DNA of 64,000 nt from Clostridiales bacterium (GTDB lineage Bacteria; Bacillota; Clostridia; Christensenellales; Borkfalkiaceae). The stretch's first letter is position 1. Every line of letters begins with the position of its first letter. Location: positions 496,001 to 560,000 of the forward strand of contig JAFLVO010000001.1 in NCBI GenBank assembly GCA_022508245.1, in the 5' to 3' direction. The translations under genes were made by a program, and so were the position numbers. Shown here piece by piece: positions 1 through 8,672 of this stretch. Below the pieces are notes generated by a model. That model made no database searches. It had not been told where the DNA came from and saw only the letters and a list, made by a program, of their open reading frames with translations.

Positions 1-1281
1 GTAACTTCACTTTCCACAATGCAACTTGTTCAGGGACCTGCGGGACAGATTGTAAGCGGTTCAATACGCTTTAAGTCGAATATGTTTAAGCTCGACGGAA
101 AGGGCAAGAAAATCCCCGTTTATGAGACCAAAGAGGACGAAAACGGACAGGTTCAGACAGTTTTAGACGAGCGCGGTAAGCCCGTTATAAAGAAGAACAG
201 TCTCGGCGGAAACATGTACGAGATGGAAGAACAAGTAGTGGACATTGCAAAAATGCCTATAAGCACCATGCGTACTATTCGCGGTAGGGAAATTGCAATG
301 ATTTTCCAAGAGCCCATGACTTCTTTGAACCCGGTATTTACAATAGGCAATCAGCTTGACGAAGTTGCCTTCCTGCATATACAGGGAATTTCCAAAGCAA
401 AGGCTAAAGAACGCAGTATAGAGATGCTCAATCTCGTTGGTATTGCCGACCCCGAGGGCGTTTACAAAAAGTTCCCTCACCAACTTTCGGGCGGTATGCG
501 CCAAAGGGTTATGATTGCAATGGCACTTTTGTGCAATCCCAAGCTCATAATCGCTGACGAACCTACTACCGCGCTTGACGTTACTATTCAGGCGCAGATT
601 ATAGACCTTTTAAGAAATATTAAGAGCAAAATCAACGGCAGCATTATGCTTATCACGCACGACTTGGGCGTTGTTGCAGAGATGGCTGATTTTGTCGTGG
701 TTATGTATGCGGGCAAAATTATAGAAATGGGCACTGCAGCGGATATTTACGACAATCCTCTGCACCCTTACACGATAGGTCTGCAAAAGAGTAAGCCTTC
801 TGTAGACAGCGAAGTGGACTCGCTCTATTGTATTCCCGGTTTCGTTCCTAACCCCGTAAATATGCCTAACTACTGCTATTTCCGCGATAGGTGCGACAAA
901 TGCCGCGAAGAGTGTGCGGGCGATTACCCCGAGCTTATAAAAGTTAGCGATACGCACAGTGTTTCTTGCTATCTCTACAAGGCAGGCACGGACGCTGCAA
1001 AGACTAATAAAGCAGTAGAGCCTGAAAAGGCTGCGGAACCCGCTTCAAAACCCGCAGAACCTTCAAAGAATGCGCCCACAACAGTTGATGAATGTAATGA
1101 AGCGAATACAGAGCAAGATAAAAAGGCAGAGCCTAAAAAACAGGCTTCTGTGACTGTTGTTAAGGCTAAAAATGCGCAATTAGATAAGGACGCTAAAAAG
1201 GTAGTTGTCAAAGATGTCAAAAAATCGGGCGAATTGCACAAATCTGCTAAAAAACAGTCCAACAAGGCAGAAGATAAATAA
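1..1281 (+). CDS. oppD: Oligopeptide ABC transporter ATP-binding protein OppD (5' end cut by window)
   Basis: ATPase subunit of a peptide importer, pairing with OppF at the inner face of the membrane. The frame is open from base 1 and the first codons (VTSLST) are what normally follows the Walker A lysine, so the true start lies upstream. Visible are the Q-loop (MIFQEP), the signature LSGGMRQRV, Walker B ([12 protein letters not shown]), the H-loop (LITHD) and the C-terminal oligopeptide-transporter region with four cysteines (CYFRDRC...C...C). Between the strand after Walker A and the IRG-x-EIAMIFQ segment there are about 45 more residues than in ordinary OppD, lysine- and glycine-rich. After the cysteine region comes a roughly 90-residue Ala/Lys/Glu/Pro-rich tail that looks disordered. 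oppF follows 11 bases downstream. Family call is firm; the substrate is inferred. Confidence 0.93.
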   Translation, partial: VTSLSTMQLVQGPAGQIVSGSIRFKSNMFKLDGKGKKIPVYETKEDENGQVQTVLDERGKPVIKKNSLGGNMYEMEEQVVDIAKMPISTMRTIRGREIAMIFQEPMTSLNPVFTIGNQLDEVAFLHIQGISKAKAKERSIEMLNLVGIADPEGVYKKFPHQLSGGMRQRVMIAMALLCNPKLIIADEPTTALDVTIQAQIIDLLRNIKSKINGSIMLITHDLGVVAEMADFVVVMYAGKIIEMGTAADIYDNPLHPYTIGLQKSKPSVDSEVDSLYCIPGFVPNPVNMPNYCYFRDRCDKCREECAGDYPELIKVSDTHSVSCYLYKAGTDAAKTNKAVEPEKAAEPASKPAEPSKNAPTTVDECNEANTEQDKKAEPKKQASVTVVKAKNAQLDKDAKKVVVKDVKKSGELHKSAKKQSNKAEDK

Positions 1282-1292
1282 GGAGAGCAAAA

Positions 1293-2492
1293 ATGACAGA
1301 AAATGAAAATGTAACACAGACCTCGTCATCTGAATATCTCCTTGAAGTTGAGGATTTAAAGCAGTACTTCCCCGTAGAGACCAACTTCTTCGGCAAACCC
1401 ACGAAATTTTTGCATGCAGTAGACGGCGTTTCGTTTAAAATTAAAAAAGGCAGGACGCTCGGCATAGTAGGCGAAAGCGGTTGCGGAAAAACTACGATGG
1501 GCAGAACCATTTTGCGCCTTTACGATGTCACGGGCGGAAAAGTCTTTTTCAAAGGTCAAGAAGTTACAAAATTAAAGAACAGAGAGTTCAATAAGCTCCG
1601 TCCCAATATGCAGATGATTTTCCAAGACCCCTACGCAAGTCTCTCTCCGAGGCTTAACGTCGGCGAAATTATCGGCGAAGCGGTGCGCGAGCATAAAATA
1701 GTTAGCAAAGAGGAATACCGCGACTATATTCAGAAGGTTATGAAGATGTGCGGGCTTCAACCCCACTATTTTGAAAGATATCCGCACGAGTTTTCGGGCG
1801 GTCAGCGCCAAAGAATTTGCATTGCGCGCGCTCTTGCACTCAAACCCGAGCTTGTAATTTGTGACGAGCCTGTATCCGCGCTTGACGTTTCAATTCAAGC
1901 GCAGATTATAAATATGCTCAAAGAATTGCAGCAAGAGTTACAATTAACCTACGTATTCATTTCGCACGATTTGTCTGTAGTCAAGCATATTTCCGACGAG
2001 GTAGGTGTAATGTACCTTGGCAGCATGGTTGAATTCGGCTCCAAGGACAGGATATTCAACAACACCCTTCATCCCTATACGAAGGCTTTGTTCTCGGCAG
2101 TTCCCGTGCCTAACCCGCACGTAAAAATGAACAGAATACTGCTTAAAGGCGATATTCCCTCGCCCGTTAATCCTCCCAAGGGCTGTAAATTCCATACACG
2201 CTGTGAACATTGTATGGAAATTTGCGGAAAGGTTGTTCCAGCATATAAAGAAGTGGAAGAGGGGCATTACTGCGCTTGTCACCTTTACAACACCGCAGAG
2301 GAAACCGAGCGCTTTTTAGAGGAGGCGAAAAAGCAGGAAGAGCTTGAAGCAGTTCAGGCTCAAGTCAAGACGTTCATGAGTCCTTCAAAAAGAAAAAAAC
2401 TTTCAAAGGAACAGCAGTCCGAAAGCGAAAGCAAGATAGACGGCGAAGCTCCTAATAAAGAGGAAGGCGCAAACGGTGAAGAAAAAGCCTGA
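1293..2492 (+). CDS. oppF: Oligopeptide ABC transporter ATP-binding protein OppF
   Basis: Second ATPase of the peptide importer, expected to form the nucleotide-binding heterodimer with OppD. Walker A GESGCGKTT is near residues 60-68, followed by the Q-loop (MIFQDP), signature FSGGQRQRI, Walker B (LVICDEPVSALD), H-loop (FISHDLS) and a C-terminal cysteine cluster (CKFHTRCEHC) typical of Opp/Dpp ATPases. An SD (AGGAG) precedes the ATG. The last 70 or so residues, after the domain that normally ends the family, are a charged Glu/Lys/Gln tail, echoing the tail on OppD. The 3' end overlaps the next small ORF. Permease and binding-protein genes are not in the window and presumably lie upstream. Confidence 0.95.
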   Translation: MTENENVTQTSSSEYLLEVEDLKQYFPVETNFFGKPTKFLHAVDGVSFKIKKGRTLGIVGESGCGKTTMGRTILRLYDVTGGKVFFKGQEVTKLKNREFNKLRPNMQMIFQDPYASLSPRLNVGEIIGEAVREHKIVSKEEYRDYIQKVMKMCGLQPHYFERYPHEFSGGQRQRICIARALALKPELVICDEPVSALDVSIQAQIINMLKELQQELQLTYVFISHDLSVVKHISDEVGVMYLGSMVEFGSKDRIFNNTLHPYTKALFSAVPVPNPHVKMNRILLKGDIPSPVNPPKGCKFHTRCEHCMEICGKVVPAYKEVEEGHYCACHLYNTAEETERFLEEAKKQEELEAVQAQVKTFMSPSKRKKLSKEQQSESESKIDGEAPNKEEGANGEEKA

Positions 2493-2718
2493 CGATTTGG
2501 ATACCGAAACGACTTTTGCGGATATGAATATCGAAGGGTTCAAATGGTACGACCCGTCGAAGAAGAAAAAGGGGATGAAAAAAGTTTCAACCCACGTCAC
2601 GCGCAAGGAGTATTGGGCTATGGTGCGAGGCGCGTTTCTTGCCGCACTGCCCTTTATATTCGGCGCAATCGCAATTTTCGGTTTCATATTTTTAATTGCC
2701 TATCTTTGGCTCTCATAA
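2476..2718 (+). CDS. Small single-pass membrane protein, unknown function
   Basis: An 80-residue protein starting with GTG inside the 3' end of oppF, 17 bases overlapping, with a GAGGAAGG ribosome-binding site just upstream, so translation is probably coupled. The first 50 residues are hydrophilic and lysine-rich (KKKKG). The last 30 form one hydrophobic helix (FLAALPFIFGAIAIFGFIFLI) ending almost at the C-terminus, consistent with a tail-anchored or single-pass inner-membrane protein. I do not recognise a family. Its place as last gene before the terminator suggests expression with the Opp ATPases. A chance ORF is less likely given the membrane segment and the good SD. Confidence 0.6.
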   Translation: MKKKPDDLDTETTFADMNIEGFKWYDPSKKKKGMKKVSTHVTRKEYWAMVRGAFLAALPFIFGAIAIFGFIFLIAYLWLS

Positions 2719-2725
2719 TAAGAAC

Positions 2726-2752
2726 AAACTCCCCGCAATCTGCGGGGAGTTT
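2726..2752. terminator. Bidirectional terminator between the opp operon and pyk
   Basis: A 12-bp stem (AAACTCCCCGCA / TGCGGGGAGTTT) with a 3-nt loop lies between two convergent genes. The symmetrical A and T flanks let it act on both strands. Confidence 0.85.
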
Positions 2753-2767
2753 TGGCTATATATGTAA

Positions 2768-4186
2768 TTAAATCGTCTCTACGTTTATGAGGTTTGAGTT
2801 TCCGCTCTTTCCGTTGGGAGTACCGCCCGTTAAGACAATTTTGTCGCCTTTTTGAACAAAGCCTGTATCCATAGCCGCGCGCTTTGCATAGTGGAAGAGT
2901 ACGTCAACAGAATAAAATTCTTCGCTCATAACAGGGATAACGCCCCAGCTTAAGGCAAGCTTTCTGTACGCATTCTCGTCTGTGGTCATACCTATAATAT
3001 CAATCATGGGACGGAAGCGAGAAACCATTTTTGCCGTACCGCCCGTCCTCGTGCATACTACTATAACCTTTGCGCCTATATCCTGAGCAAGCGTGCAAGC
3101 CGAGTGGGAGAGAGCTTCGGAAAGCTTTGTAATACTGTATTTGCTGTCGTCTATATGCGCAATATAATTGGTGTTTGCTTCCGCCTGCTTCGCAATTTTA
3201 GCCATTGCCTTTACAGCCTCTACGGGGTAGGCGCCTGCCGCTGTTTCGCCCGAAAGCATAATTGCCGACGAACCGTCATAAACGGCGTTTGCAACGTCAG
3301 AAATTTCCGCACGAGTGGGACGTGGCTGTTTTATCATTGATTCAAGCATTTCGGTCGCTGTGATACTGCGCTTGCCGCGGATACGGCATGCGTTTATGAT
3401 AGTTTTCTGAATGCTGGGCAGCTCTTCGAATGGAACTTCAACGCCCAAATCTCCGCGCGCTACCATAATTCCGTCGGATACGTCGAGAATTTCATTTAAG
3501 TTATTTACACCCGCACGGCTCTCGATTTTTGCTATAATTTCTATTTCGCCGTCATGTGAGCCGCATTGACGAAGCCAATTTCTTATATCAATTACGTCTT
3601 GCGCCTTTGAAACGAAGGAGGCCGCAATAAAGTCAACGCCCTGTTCTACGCCGAATTTGATGTCTGCTTTATCCTGCTCGGAAAGGTAGACCATGTCAAG
3701 CTCTTTATCGGGGAAGAACATACTCTTTCTGTTGGATAACTCGCCACCTATGAGCGTCTTGCAGACCACGTTGGGTTTTTCAACTTTGACGACCTCGAAA
3801 ACCATAAGTCCGTTGTTTAAAAGTATTTTGTCGCCCGGAACTATCTGTTCGCAAATACCGGCAAACGAAACGGCAACGCGAGCCTTGTCGCCAATAATAT
3901 CCTCAGTAGTGAAAGTAAAGGTGTCGCCGTCTTTAAGGGTAATTTTGCCGTCGGCAAAGGTCTTAATTCTGAATTCAGGACCTTTTGTGTCGAGTAAAAT
4001 GGGAAGGGGAACCTTTTTGCGCTCGCGCAGTCTTTTAATCATCGCTATTTTTGCGGCGTGCTCCTCGTGCGTACCGTGCGAGAAATTTAATCTCGCTACG
4101 TTCATACCTGCGTCAACGAGGTCGGATAAAACTATCTCGTTATCACTGGCAGGACCAAGCGTACATATGATTTTTGTCTTTTTCAT
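2768..4186 (-). CDS. pyk: Pyruvate kinase
   Basis: Converts phosphoenolpyruvate and ADP to pyruvate and ATP, the last step of glycolysis, in the cytoplasm. The N-terminus (MKKTKIICTLGPAS) and the NFSHG, DTKGPEFR, IAKIES, ARGDLGVE and TATEMLESM segments are all present in order, marking the A and B domains and the Mg/K-binding active site. At 472 residues it is the short form, without the extra C-terminal PEP-utiliser-like domain found in Bacillus-type enzymes. An AGGAG box lies upstream of the ATG. It is a single-gene unit with its own promoter and shares a terminator with the convergent opp genes. Confidence 0.97.
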   Translation of the reverse strand: MKKTKIICTLGPASDNEIVLSDLVDAGMNVARLNFSHGTHEEHAAKIAMIKRLRERKKVPLPILLDTKGPEFRIKTFADGKITLKDGDTFTFTTEDIIGDKARVAVSFAGICEQIVPGDKILLNNGLMVFEVVKVEKPNVVCKTLIGGELSNRKSMFFPDKELDMVYLSEQDKADIKFGVEQGVDFIAASFVSKAQDVIDIRNWLRQCGSHDGEIEIIAKIESRAGVNNLNEILDVSDGIMVARGDLGVEVPFEELPSIQKTIINACRIRGKRSITATEMLESMIKQPRPTRAEISDVANAVYDGSSAIMLSGETAAGAYPVEAVKAMAKIAKQAEANTNYIAHIDDSKYSITKLSEALSHSACTLAQDIGAKVIVVCTRTGGTAKMVSRFRPMIDIIGMTTDENAYRKLALSWGVIPVMSEEFYSVDVLFHYAKRAAMDTGFVQKGDKIVLTGGTPNGKSGNSNLINVETI

Positions 4187-4225
4187 TTAATATATCTCCT
4201 GATACGAAAATATTTCTTATAAAAT

Positions 4226-4254
4226 ATTTTAATTGATTATGTAACAAAAATCAA
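4226..4254 (-). promoter_or_regulatory. Predicted SigA promoter of pyk
   Basis: On the minus strand TTGATT (4249-4254) and TAAAAT (4226-4231) are separated by 17 bases and face pyk. Divergent from the rnpB promoter. Confidence 0.6.
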
Positions 4255-4272
4255 CGAATATTTGCAAAATAG

Positions 4273-4301
4273 TTGTTAATACAAAAAATCTATGCTAAAA
4301 T
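4273..4301 (+). promoter_or_regulatory. Predicted SigA promoter of rnpB
   Basis: TTGTTA (4273-4278), a 17-base spacer and TAAAAT (4296-4301). The predicted start, about 4308-4312, coincides with the 5' strand of the rnpB P1 helix. Confidence 0.7.
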
Positions 4302-4311
4302 TTAGTTGATT

Positions 4312-4660
4312 TGAGTTAATTATACGGTCGCGGGCTACGTAAGTAGCGTGAGGAAAGTCCGAGCATCGCAGGGCAGGGTGCCTGCTAACGGCAGGAGGAG
4401 GCGACTTCAAGGAAAGTGAACAGAAATATACCGCAGGTTTTTCCTGTAAGGTTGGAATGGCGAGGTAAGAGCTCACCGTCTTCCCGGCAACGGGGAGAGC
4501 CAATTAAACCCCACCCGATGCAAGATTGGGCTATCGGCTTGTTTAGATGCAAAAGGCTGCCCGTCTGCCGACAGCCGTAAATATCGCTTAAGTTTACAGG
4601 TGACTGTAAAATTAGATAGATGACCGTACACGACAGAACTCGGCTTACAGATTAAACTCA
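4312..4660 (+). ncRNA. rnpB: RNase P RNA, type A
   Basis: Catalytic RNA that matures the 5' ends of tRNAs. The conserved core is recognisable: GAGGAAAGTCCG near the 5' end, CAGGGCAGGGTGCC followed by the CTAACGG/GGCAGG hairpin, GGAAAGTGAACAGAAA with TACCGC, a GGTAAGAGCTCACCG segment, and near the 3' end ACAGAACTCGGCTTACAG. The terminal P1 helix pairs TGAGTTAAT (4312-4320) with ATTAAACTCA (4651-4660), which sets both ends. The layout fits the ancestral A type usual in Clostridia rather than the Bacillus B type. Confidence 0.95.
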
Positions 4661-4669
4661 AATTATTAC

Positions 4670-4701
4670 AAGCGCCGCAACGGATTTACGTTGCGGCGCT
4701 T
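4670..4701 (+). terminator. Terminator of rnpB
   Basis: A perfect 13-bp GC-rich stem (AAGCGCCGCAACG and its complement) with loop GATTTA, followed by TCTCTCATTATTTTTT. Confidence 0.85.
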
Positions 4702-4736
4702 CTCTCATTATTTTTTAAAAAAAGATTTTTAAACCG

Positions 4737-4793
4737 TTGACAAGTTAACATTTGATATGTATAATAACAAGTGTTATTGATAACATATGTTAT
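4737..4793 (+). promoter_or_regulatory. Promoter with tandem TetR operators for the first TetR/ABC module
   Basis: Consensus promoter TTGACA (4737-4742), 17 bases, TATAAT (4760-4765). Two palindromes follow: ATAACA-AG-TGTTAT (4764-4777), overlapping the -10, and ATAACA-TA-TGTTAT (4780-4793), centres 16 bp apart. This is what an autorepressed TetR operon would show. That the adjacent TetR binds here is inference. Confidence 0.75.
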
Positions 4794-4810
4794 TTATAAG
4801 GAAGGATAGA

Positions 4811-5380
4811 ATGCCCGCAAAGAAACAGATTGAAAAAGAAAAAATAGTGGCGGCGGCTGTAAAAATTGTCAGAAACAAAGGAATGGGTGCGTTAAACGTC
4901 AGGGAAATTGCAAGAGAGTGCAAATGTTCGACTCAACCTATCTATCACGCATTCGATAGAATGGAACAGCTCAAACAAGCGGTAGTGGAAGAGATAATGA
5001 ATATCTGCGGTAACTTCCTGCAAAAAGAGATAGACAAAAAAGAATATCCTGAATACAAAGCCTTTGGTATGGGCTATATTCGCTTTGCAAAGGAAGAGAA
5101 GGAATTCTTTAAGTATATGTTTATGAGGGACAGAACGACCGAGACGGATTCTCCGCAGTTCGGACTCGACGAAGCCACGCGTATGATAATGAAAGATTAC
5201 GGATTGCATAAAGACGACTCCGTAAAACTACACGTTGAAATGTGGGCGTTTGTACACGGCATAGCAACAATGTTTGCAACAAGCTTTCTCGACTGGGAGT
5301 GGCAGACGGTCAGTGAGATGGTTACTGATGCGTTCTTAGGCTTTTCGGGAAAAATAAAAGGAGAAAACAATGGTAATTGA
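4811..5380 (+). CDS. TetR-family repressor with WHG-type C-terminal domain
   Basis: Probable ligand-responsive repressor of the exporter genes behind it. The N-terminal helix-turn-helix covers about residues 10-50 (GALNVREIARECKCSTQPIYHAF). The C-terminal half carries W-x-F-x-HGIA near residue 150, the hallmark of the WHG-type TetR C-terminal domain. An in-frame ATG eight codons earlier (4787) lies inside the second operator palindrome and lacks an SD, whereas the ATG at 4811 has AAGGAAGG at good distance, so 4811 is chosen (189 aa). The stop overlaps the next gene by 11 bases. The inducer cannot be told from sequence. Confidence 0.88.
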   Translation: MPAKKQIEKEKIVAAAVKIVRNKGMGALNVREIARECKCSTQPIYHAFDRMEQLKQAVVEEIMNICGNFLQKEIDKKEYPEYKAFGMGYIRFAKEEKEFFKYMFMRDRTTETDSPQFGLDEATRMIMKDYGLHKDDSVKLHVEMWAFVHGIATMFATSFLDWEWQTVSEMVTDAFLGFSGKIKGENNGN

Positions 5381-6278
5381 AATTGAAAATTTAAAAAAGA
5401 GTTTTAAAGAAGTTAAGGCGGTCGATGGGCTGTCGTTCAATGTCAAAGATGGCGAGCTATTTGCATTTTTGGGAGTGAACGGCGCAGGCAAGTCCACTAC
5501 GATTAACATAATATGCGGGATTCTGAATAAGGACGGCGGAACGGTAAAAGTATGCGGAAAGGATATAGACCAAAACACAGACAGTATAAAGAGCGAGCTT
5601 GGAATTGTGTTCCAAAACTCTGTACTCGATAAAAGACTTTCGGTGTACGATAATTTAAAATACCGTGCAGGACTGTACGGTATTTACGGCAACGAATTCA
5701 AACAAAGGCTCGACGAAATGGATGGGCTTTTAGGGCTAAATGAGCTGTATAAACGCCCAGTAGGCAAACTTTCGGGCGGTCAGAGAAGAAGAGTGGATAT
5801 TGCCCGCGCCCTCTTGCATAAGCCCAAACTGTTAATTCTTGACGAGCCTACGACGGGGCTTGACCCGCAGACGAGGCAGACAGCCTGGACAGTAGTAGAT
5901 AAACTGCGCAAAGAAACGGGGCTTACGGTCTTTCTGACTACGCACTATATGGAAGAGGCGGGAGAAGCCGACTACGTGGTAATACTAGACAGTGGTAAAA
6001 AGGCGGCGGAAGGTACCCCGCATGAGCTTAAAACCAAATATGCAAGCGATTTCATAAGGTTTTATAAACATCTTGACGAAGCCGAAAAGTATTTTCAAGG
6101 CAAGAGCTACACAGTTAAGCGCGTGCGCGATTTCGTCGAAGTTGAATTCAAGGACACTGCAAACGTCGGTGTGTTTTTCAATGAGAACAGCGCAATTTTC
6201 GAAGATTTCGAGGTCTTGAAAGGCAATATGGACAACGTGTTTTTAAAGGTCACGGGAAAGGATTTAAAGGAGGTTTAA
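5370..6278 (+). CDS. ABC exporter ATP-binding protein, DrrA/CcmA-like
   Basis: Energises the ABC-2 permease encoded next to it, probably exporting a drug, lipid or peptide. Walker A GVNGAGKSTT is near residues 35-45, then the Q-loop (IVFQNS), signature LSGGQRRRV, Walker B (LLILDEPTTGLD) and H-loop (LTTHYMEEA). The last 70 or so residues form the extra C-terminal domain often seen in daunorubicin-resistance-type ATPases. The ATG lies within the end of the tetR gene, with AAAAGGAG before it, indicating coupled translation. The substrate is unknown. Confidence 0.93.
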   Translation: MVIEIENLKKSFKEVKAVDGLSFNVKDGELFAFLGVNGAGKSTTINIICGILNKDGGTVKVCGKDIDQNTDSIKSELGIVFQNSVLDKRLSVYDNLKYRAGLYGIYGNEFKQRLDEMDGLLGLNELYKRPVGKLSGGQRRRVDIARALLHKPKLLILDEPTTGLDPQTRQTAWTVVDKLRKETGLTVFLTTHYMEEAGEADYVVILDSGKKAAEGTPHELKTKYASDFIRFYKHLDEAEKYFQGKSYTVKRVRDFVEVEFKDTANVGVFFNENSAIFEDFEVLKGNMDNVFLKVTGKDLKEV

Positions 6279-6279
6279 T

Positions 6280-7227
6280 ATGCAAAGTTCAACTGTAAAA
6301 GGAAAGGCTTTTATCGGGGAAACCAAAAAGCTCGGCTCGCTTGTCTGCCGCAATATGAAGTGCTATTTCAAAGATAAAATTCTCTTTTTCGTGTCGCTCA
6401 TTACGCCGCTGATACTTCTCGTGCTGTTCGTTACCTTTTTAAGAAGCGTTTATTTGGAATCGTTCAACGGAATATTTGCGGTATTTGAATTTACACCGAC
6501 CGACGACAGCGTGGTGGAGGGACTTGCGGGTTCGTGGCTTCTCTCGTCAATTCTTGCAGTTTGTTCTGTTACGGTGGCAATCTGCTCCAACGCGGTAATG
6601 ATTAACGATAAAATAGAAAACAGTATAAGCGATATCCGCGTATCCCCCGTTAAAGGCGTAACCATTTCATTGAGCTACTTTATAGCAAACTTTATCGTGA
6701 CTTTTATTGTAATGATTATAGTTATGATAATAGGCTTTATCTATCTTGCCATAGTCGGTTGGTATATTCCCGTTTCAGACGTATTTATGATTATAGTCGA
6801 CATAATCTGTTGTGTACTGTTCGGAACACTGCTATCGGGAGTGATTGAAAGCTTTATTTCCTCTCAGGGCGGGCTTTCTGCCGTTTCGTCGCTCGTTTCC
6901 GCCATGTACGGATTTATATGCGGAGCGTACATGCCTATCTCGCAGTTTGCCGAAGGTATGCGCAATGTAATAGGCGTGCTTCCCGGAACATACAGTGTTG
7001 GAATAGTAAGAAAGCATTTTATGGGCGGTTATGTGCAAAAGCTCGGCGATATGGGGCTCTCAGTACAGGGGCAAAAGGCTCTATTGGACGGCTTTGACGG
7101 TAATTTATACGTCGGAAGTACGCAAATTCCTCTGTGGGGAATGTATATCATTCTTTTGGGAGCGTGCGCAGTCCTGCTTGCCGTATACGTCAGTTTAGTA
7201 GTTATCAATAAAAAAAAACGCAGATAA
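6280..7227 (+). CDS. ABC-2 type exporter permease
   Basis: Membrane half of the exporter. About six hydrophobic segments are visible: one near residues 35-55 (ILFFVSLITPLILLVLFVTF), an extracellular stretch, then clusters near 90-110, 130-180, 190-230 and a last helix near 285-310 before the KKKKRR end. The pattern matches ABC2_membrane (DrrB-like) proteins. It starts one base after the ATPase stop, with a strong AAAGGAGG site. A weak hairpin with A and T flanks (7215-7241) spans the stop and may end the operon. Confidence 0.9.
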   Translation: MQSSTVKGKAFIGETKKLGSLVCRNMKCYFKDKILFFVSLITPLILLVLFVTFLRSVYLESFNGIFAVFEFTPTDDSVVEGLAGSWLLSSILAVCSVTVAICSNAVMINDKIENSISDIRVSPVKGVTISLSYFIANFIVTFIVMIIVMIIGFIYLAIVGWYIPVSDVFMIIVDIICCVLFGTLLSGVIESFISSQGGLSAVSSLVSAMYGFICGAYMPISQFAEGMRNVIGVLPGTYSVGIVRKHFMGGYVQKLGDMGLSVQGQKALLDGFDGNLYVGSTQIPLWGMYIILLGACAVLLAVYVSLVVINKKKRR

Positions 7228-7241
7228 AAAAATTGCGTTTA

Positions 7242-7270
7242 TTGTAAAAATATTGCTTAAACGGTATAAT
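7242..7270 (+). promoter_or_regulatory. Predicted promoter of the M29 aminopeptidase gene
   Basis: TTGTAA (7242-7247), a 17-base spacer, then a perfect TATAAT (7265-7270), about 35 bases upstream of the start codon. Confidence 0.5.
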
Positions 7271-7304
7271 ATGGGGTTACAATAAAAATAAAAGGGTTTT
7301 TTAT

Positions 7305-8531
7305 ATGCAACAGGAAAGATTAAAAAAATACGCAGAACTTATTGTAAAGTGCGGCTTAAACGTACAAGAGGGGCAGGAAGTTTTAGTTCGTTGCGGACTT
7401 GACCAGCCCGAATTTATAACCATGATAGTGGAAGAGTGCTACAAGCGCGGAGCAGCGAGAGTTAAAATGGAGTGGTTGCACATGCCCATTACCAAGCTTA
7501 ACTATCTTTACAGAACGGAAGAAACTTTATCGGAAGTTACCGAAGTGGAAATTGCCGAGTGGGAGAGAAGACTGAAAAAGAGTACCTGTATTCTCTTTAT
7601 CGACTCTGACGATCCCGACGGTTTGAGCGGCACGGACAGTGGGAAAATTGCTCGCTCGAACATGACAAGATTCCCCATAATCAAGCCCTACCGTGACGCG
7701 CTTGAAAATAAATATCAGTGGTGTATAGCCGCAGTTCCCGGAAAGGAGTGGGCGCACAAGGTTTTCCCCGACCTGCCCGTAGATGAGGCTATGGAAAAAA
7801 TGTGGGAGGCAATACTTTCTACTGCCCGCGTTGACGATGACCCCATAAAGGCGTGGGATGAACATAACAAAAATCTTGCAAAGCGTTGCAAGTTCTTAAA
7901 CGACTACAGATTTGCGTCTTTAGAGTACAAGAGCGCCAACGGCACGGATTTCAAGGTTGGCTTGAATCCCAAGGGAATGTTCCACGGCGGCGGCGAATAT
8001 ACGCTTGGAACTAATGTTTACTTCAATCCTAATATCCCGAGTGAAGAGGTGTTTACTTCGCCGATGCGCGGACTTGCAGAAGGAAAGGTGGTTGCAACCA
8101 AACCACTTTCCTATCAGGGTAAGCTTATAGAGAATTTCTGGGTGCGTTTTGAAGGCGGTAAAGCAGTAGAGGTGTATGCCGAAAAGAATATGGACGTTCT
8201 CGAAAAAATGATTGCCATGGACGAGGGCGCGGCATACCTCGGCGAGTGTGCACTCATTGCTCACGACAGTCCCATAAACAACACGGGAATACTTTTCTAC
8301 AACACACTTTTCGATGAGAATGCAAGCTGTCATTTGGCTTTCGGAAGAGGCTTCAACGAGTGTTTGGAAGGCTTTGAAAATATGACTGTTGAGGAGTGTC
8401 AGAAAGCCGGTATCAACAGCTCTATGATACACGTTGACTTTATGATAGGCAGCAAGGATATGTCCATTGTCGGCGTAACCAAAGAGGGCGAACGCGTCAC
8501 TATTTTCAAGGACGGCAACTGGGCTATTTAA
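7305..8531 (+). CDS. Aminopeptidase, M29 (AmpS/PepS) family
   Basis: Broad-specificity metal-dependent aminopeptidase that trims peptides in the cytoplasm. The 408-residue length and the start (RLKKYAELIVKCGLNVQEGQEVLV) match the family. The two-metal site residues are in the C-terminal half: the Glu in PSEEVFTSP, the Glu in LGECALI, the His in CHLAFG and the His/Asp pair in HVDFMIGS. It stands alone between a promoter and a terminator, next to gdhA. With the Opp importer this suggests growth on peptides (inference). Confidence 0.92.
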   Translation: MQQERLKKYAELIVKCGLNVQEGQEVLVRCGLDQPEFITMIVEECYKRGAARVKMEWLHMPITKLNYLYRTEETLSEVTEVEIAEWERRLKKSTCILFIDSDDPDGLSGTDSGKIARSNMTRFPIIKPYRDALENKYQWCIAAVPGKEWAHKVFPDLPVDEAMEKMWEAILSTARVDDDPIKAWDEHNKNLAKRCKFLNDYRFASLEYKSANGTDFKVGLNPKGMFHGGGEYTLGTNVYFNPNIPSEEVFTSPMRGLAEGKVVATKPLSYQGKLIENFWVRFEGGKAVEVYAEKNMDVLEKMIAMDEGAAYLGECALIAHDSPINNTGILFYNTLFDENASCHLAFGRGFNECLEGFENMTVEECQKAGINSSMIHVDFMIGSKDMSIVGVTKEGERVTIFKDGNWAI

Positions 8532-8540
8532 TATAATTTC

Positions 8541-8566
8541 AAACCCGACTAATCGTCGGGTTTTTG
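8541..8566 (+). terminator. Terminator after the aminopeptidase gene
   Basis: Nine-bp stem AAACCCGAC / GTCGGGTTT with a 5-nt loop and a short T tract. Confidence 0.8.
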
Positions 8567-8610
8567 CATAAAATTTTAACAATAATTGTTAAAAAATTTT
8601 TTGCAAACTG

Positions 8611-8639
8611 TTGTATTTTAATAAATATAATGATATAAT
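8611..8639 (+). promoter_or_regulatory. Predicted promoter of gdhA
   Basis: TTGTAT (8611-8616), 17 bases, TATAAT (8634-8639). A second TATAAT at 8626-8631 with TTGCAA at 8601 (19-base spacing) is an alternative. Confidence 0.55.
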
Positions 8640-8672
8640 GAAATTACAAAAAATCTTTTAAAAGGAAAGGAT

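Noticed and set aside
4787..4810. Upstream ATG as start of the first TetR gene
   Set aside because: It lies inside an operator palindrome and has no SD; the ATG at 4811 has a good one.
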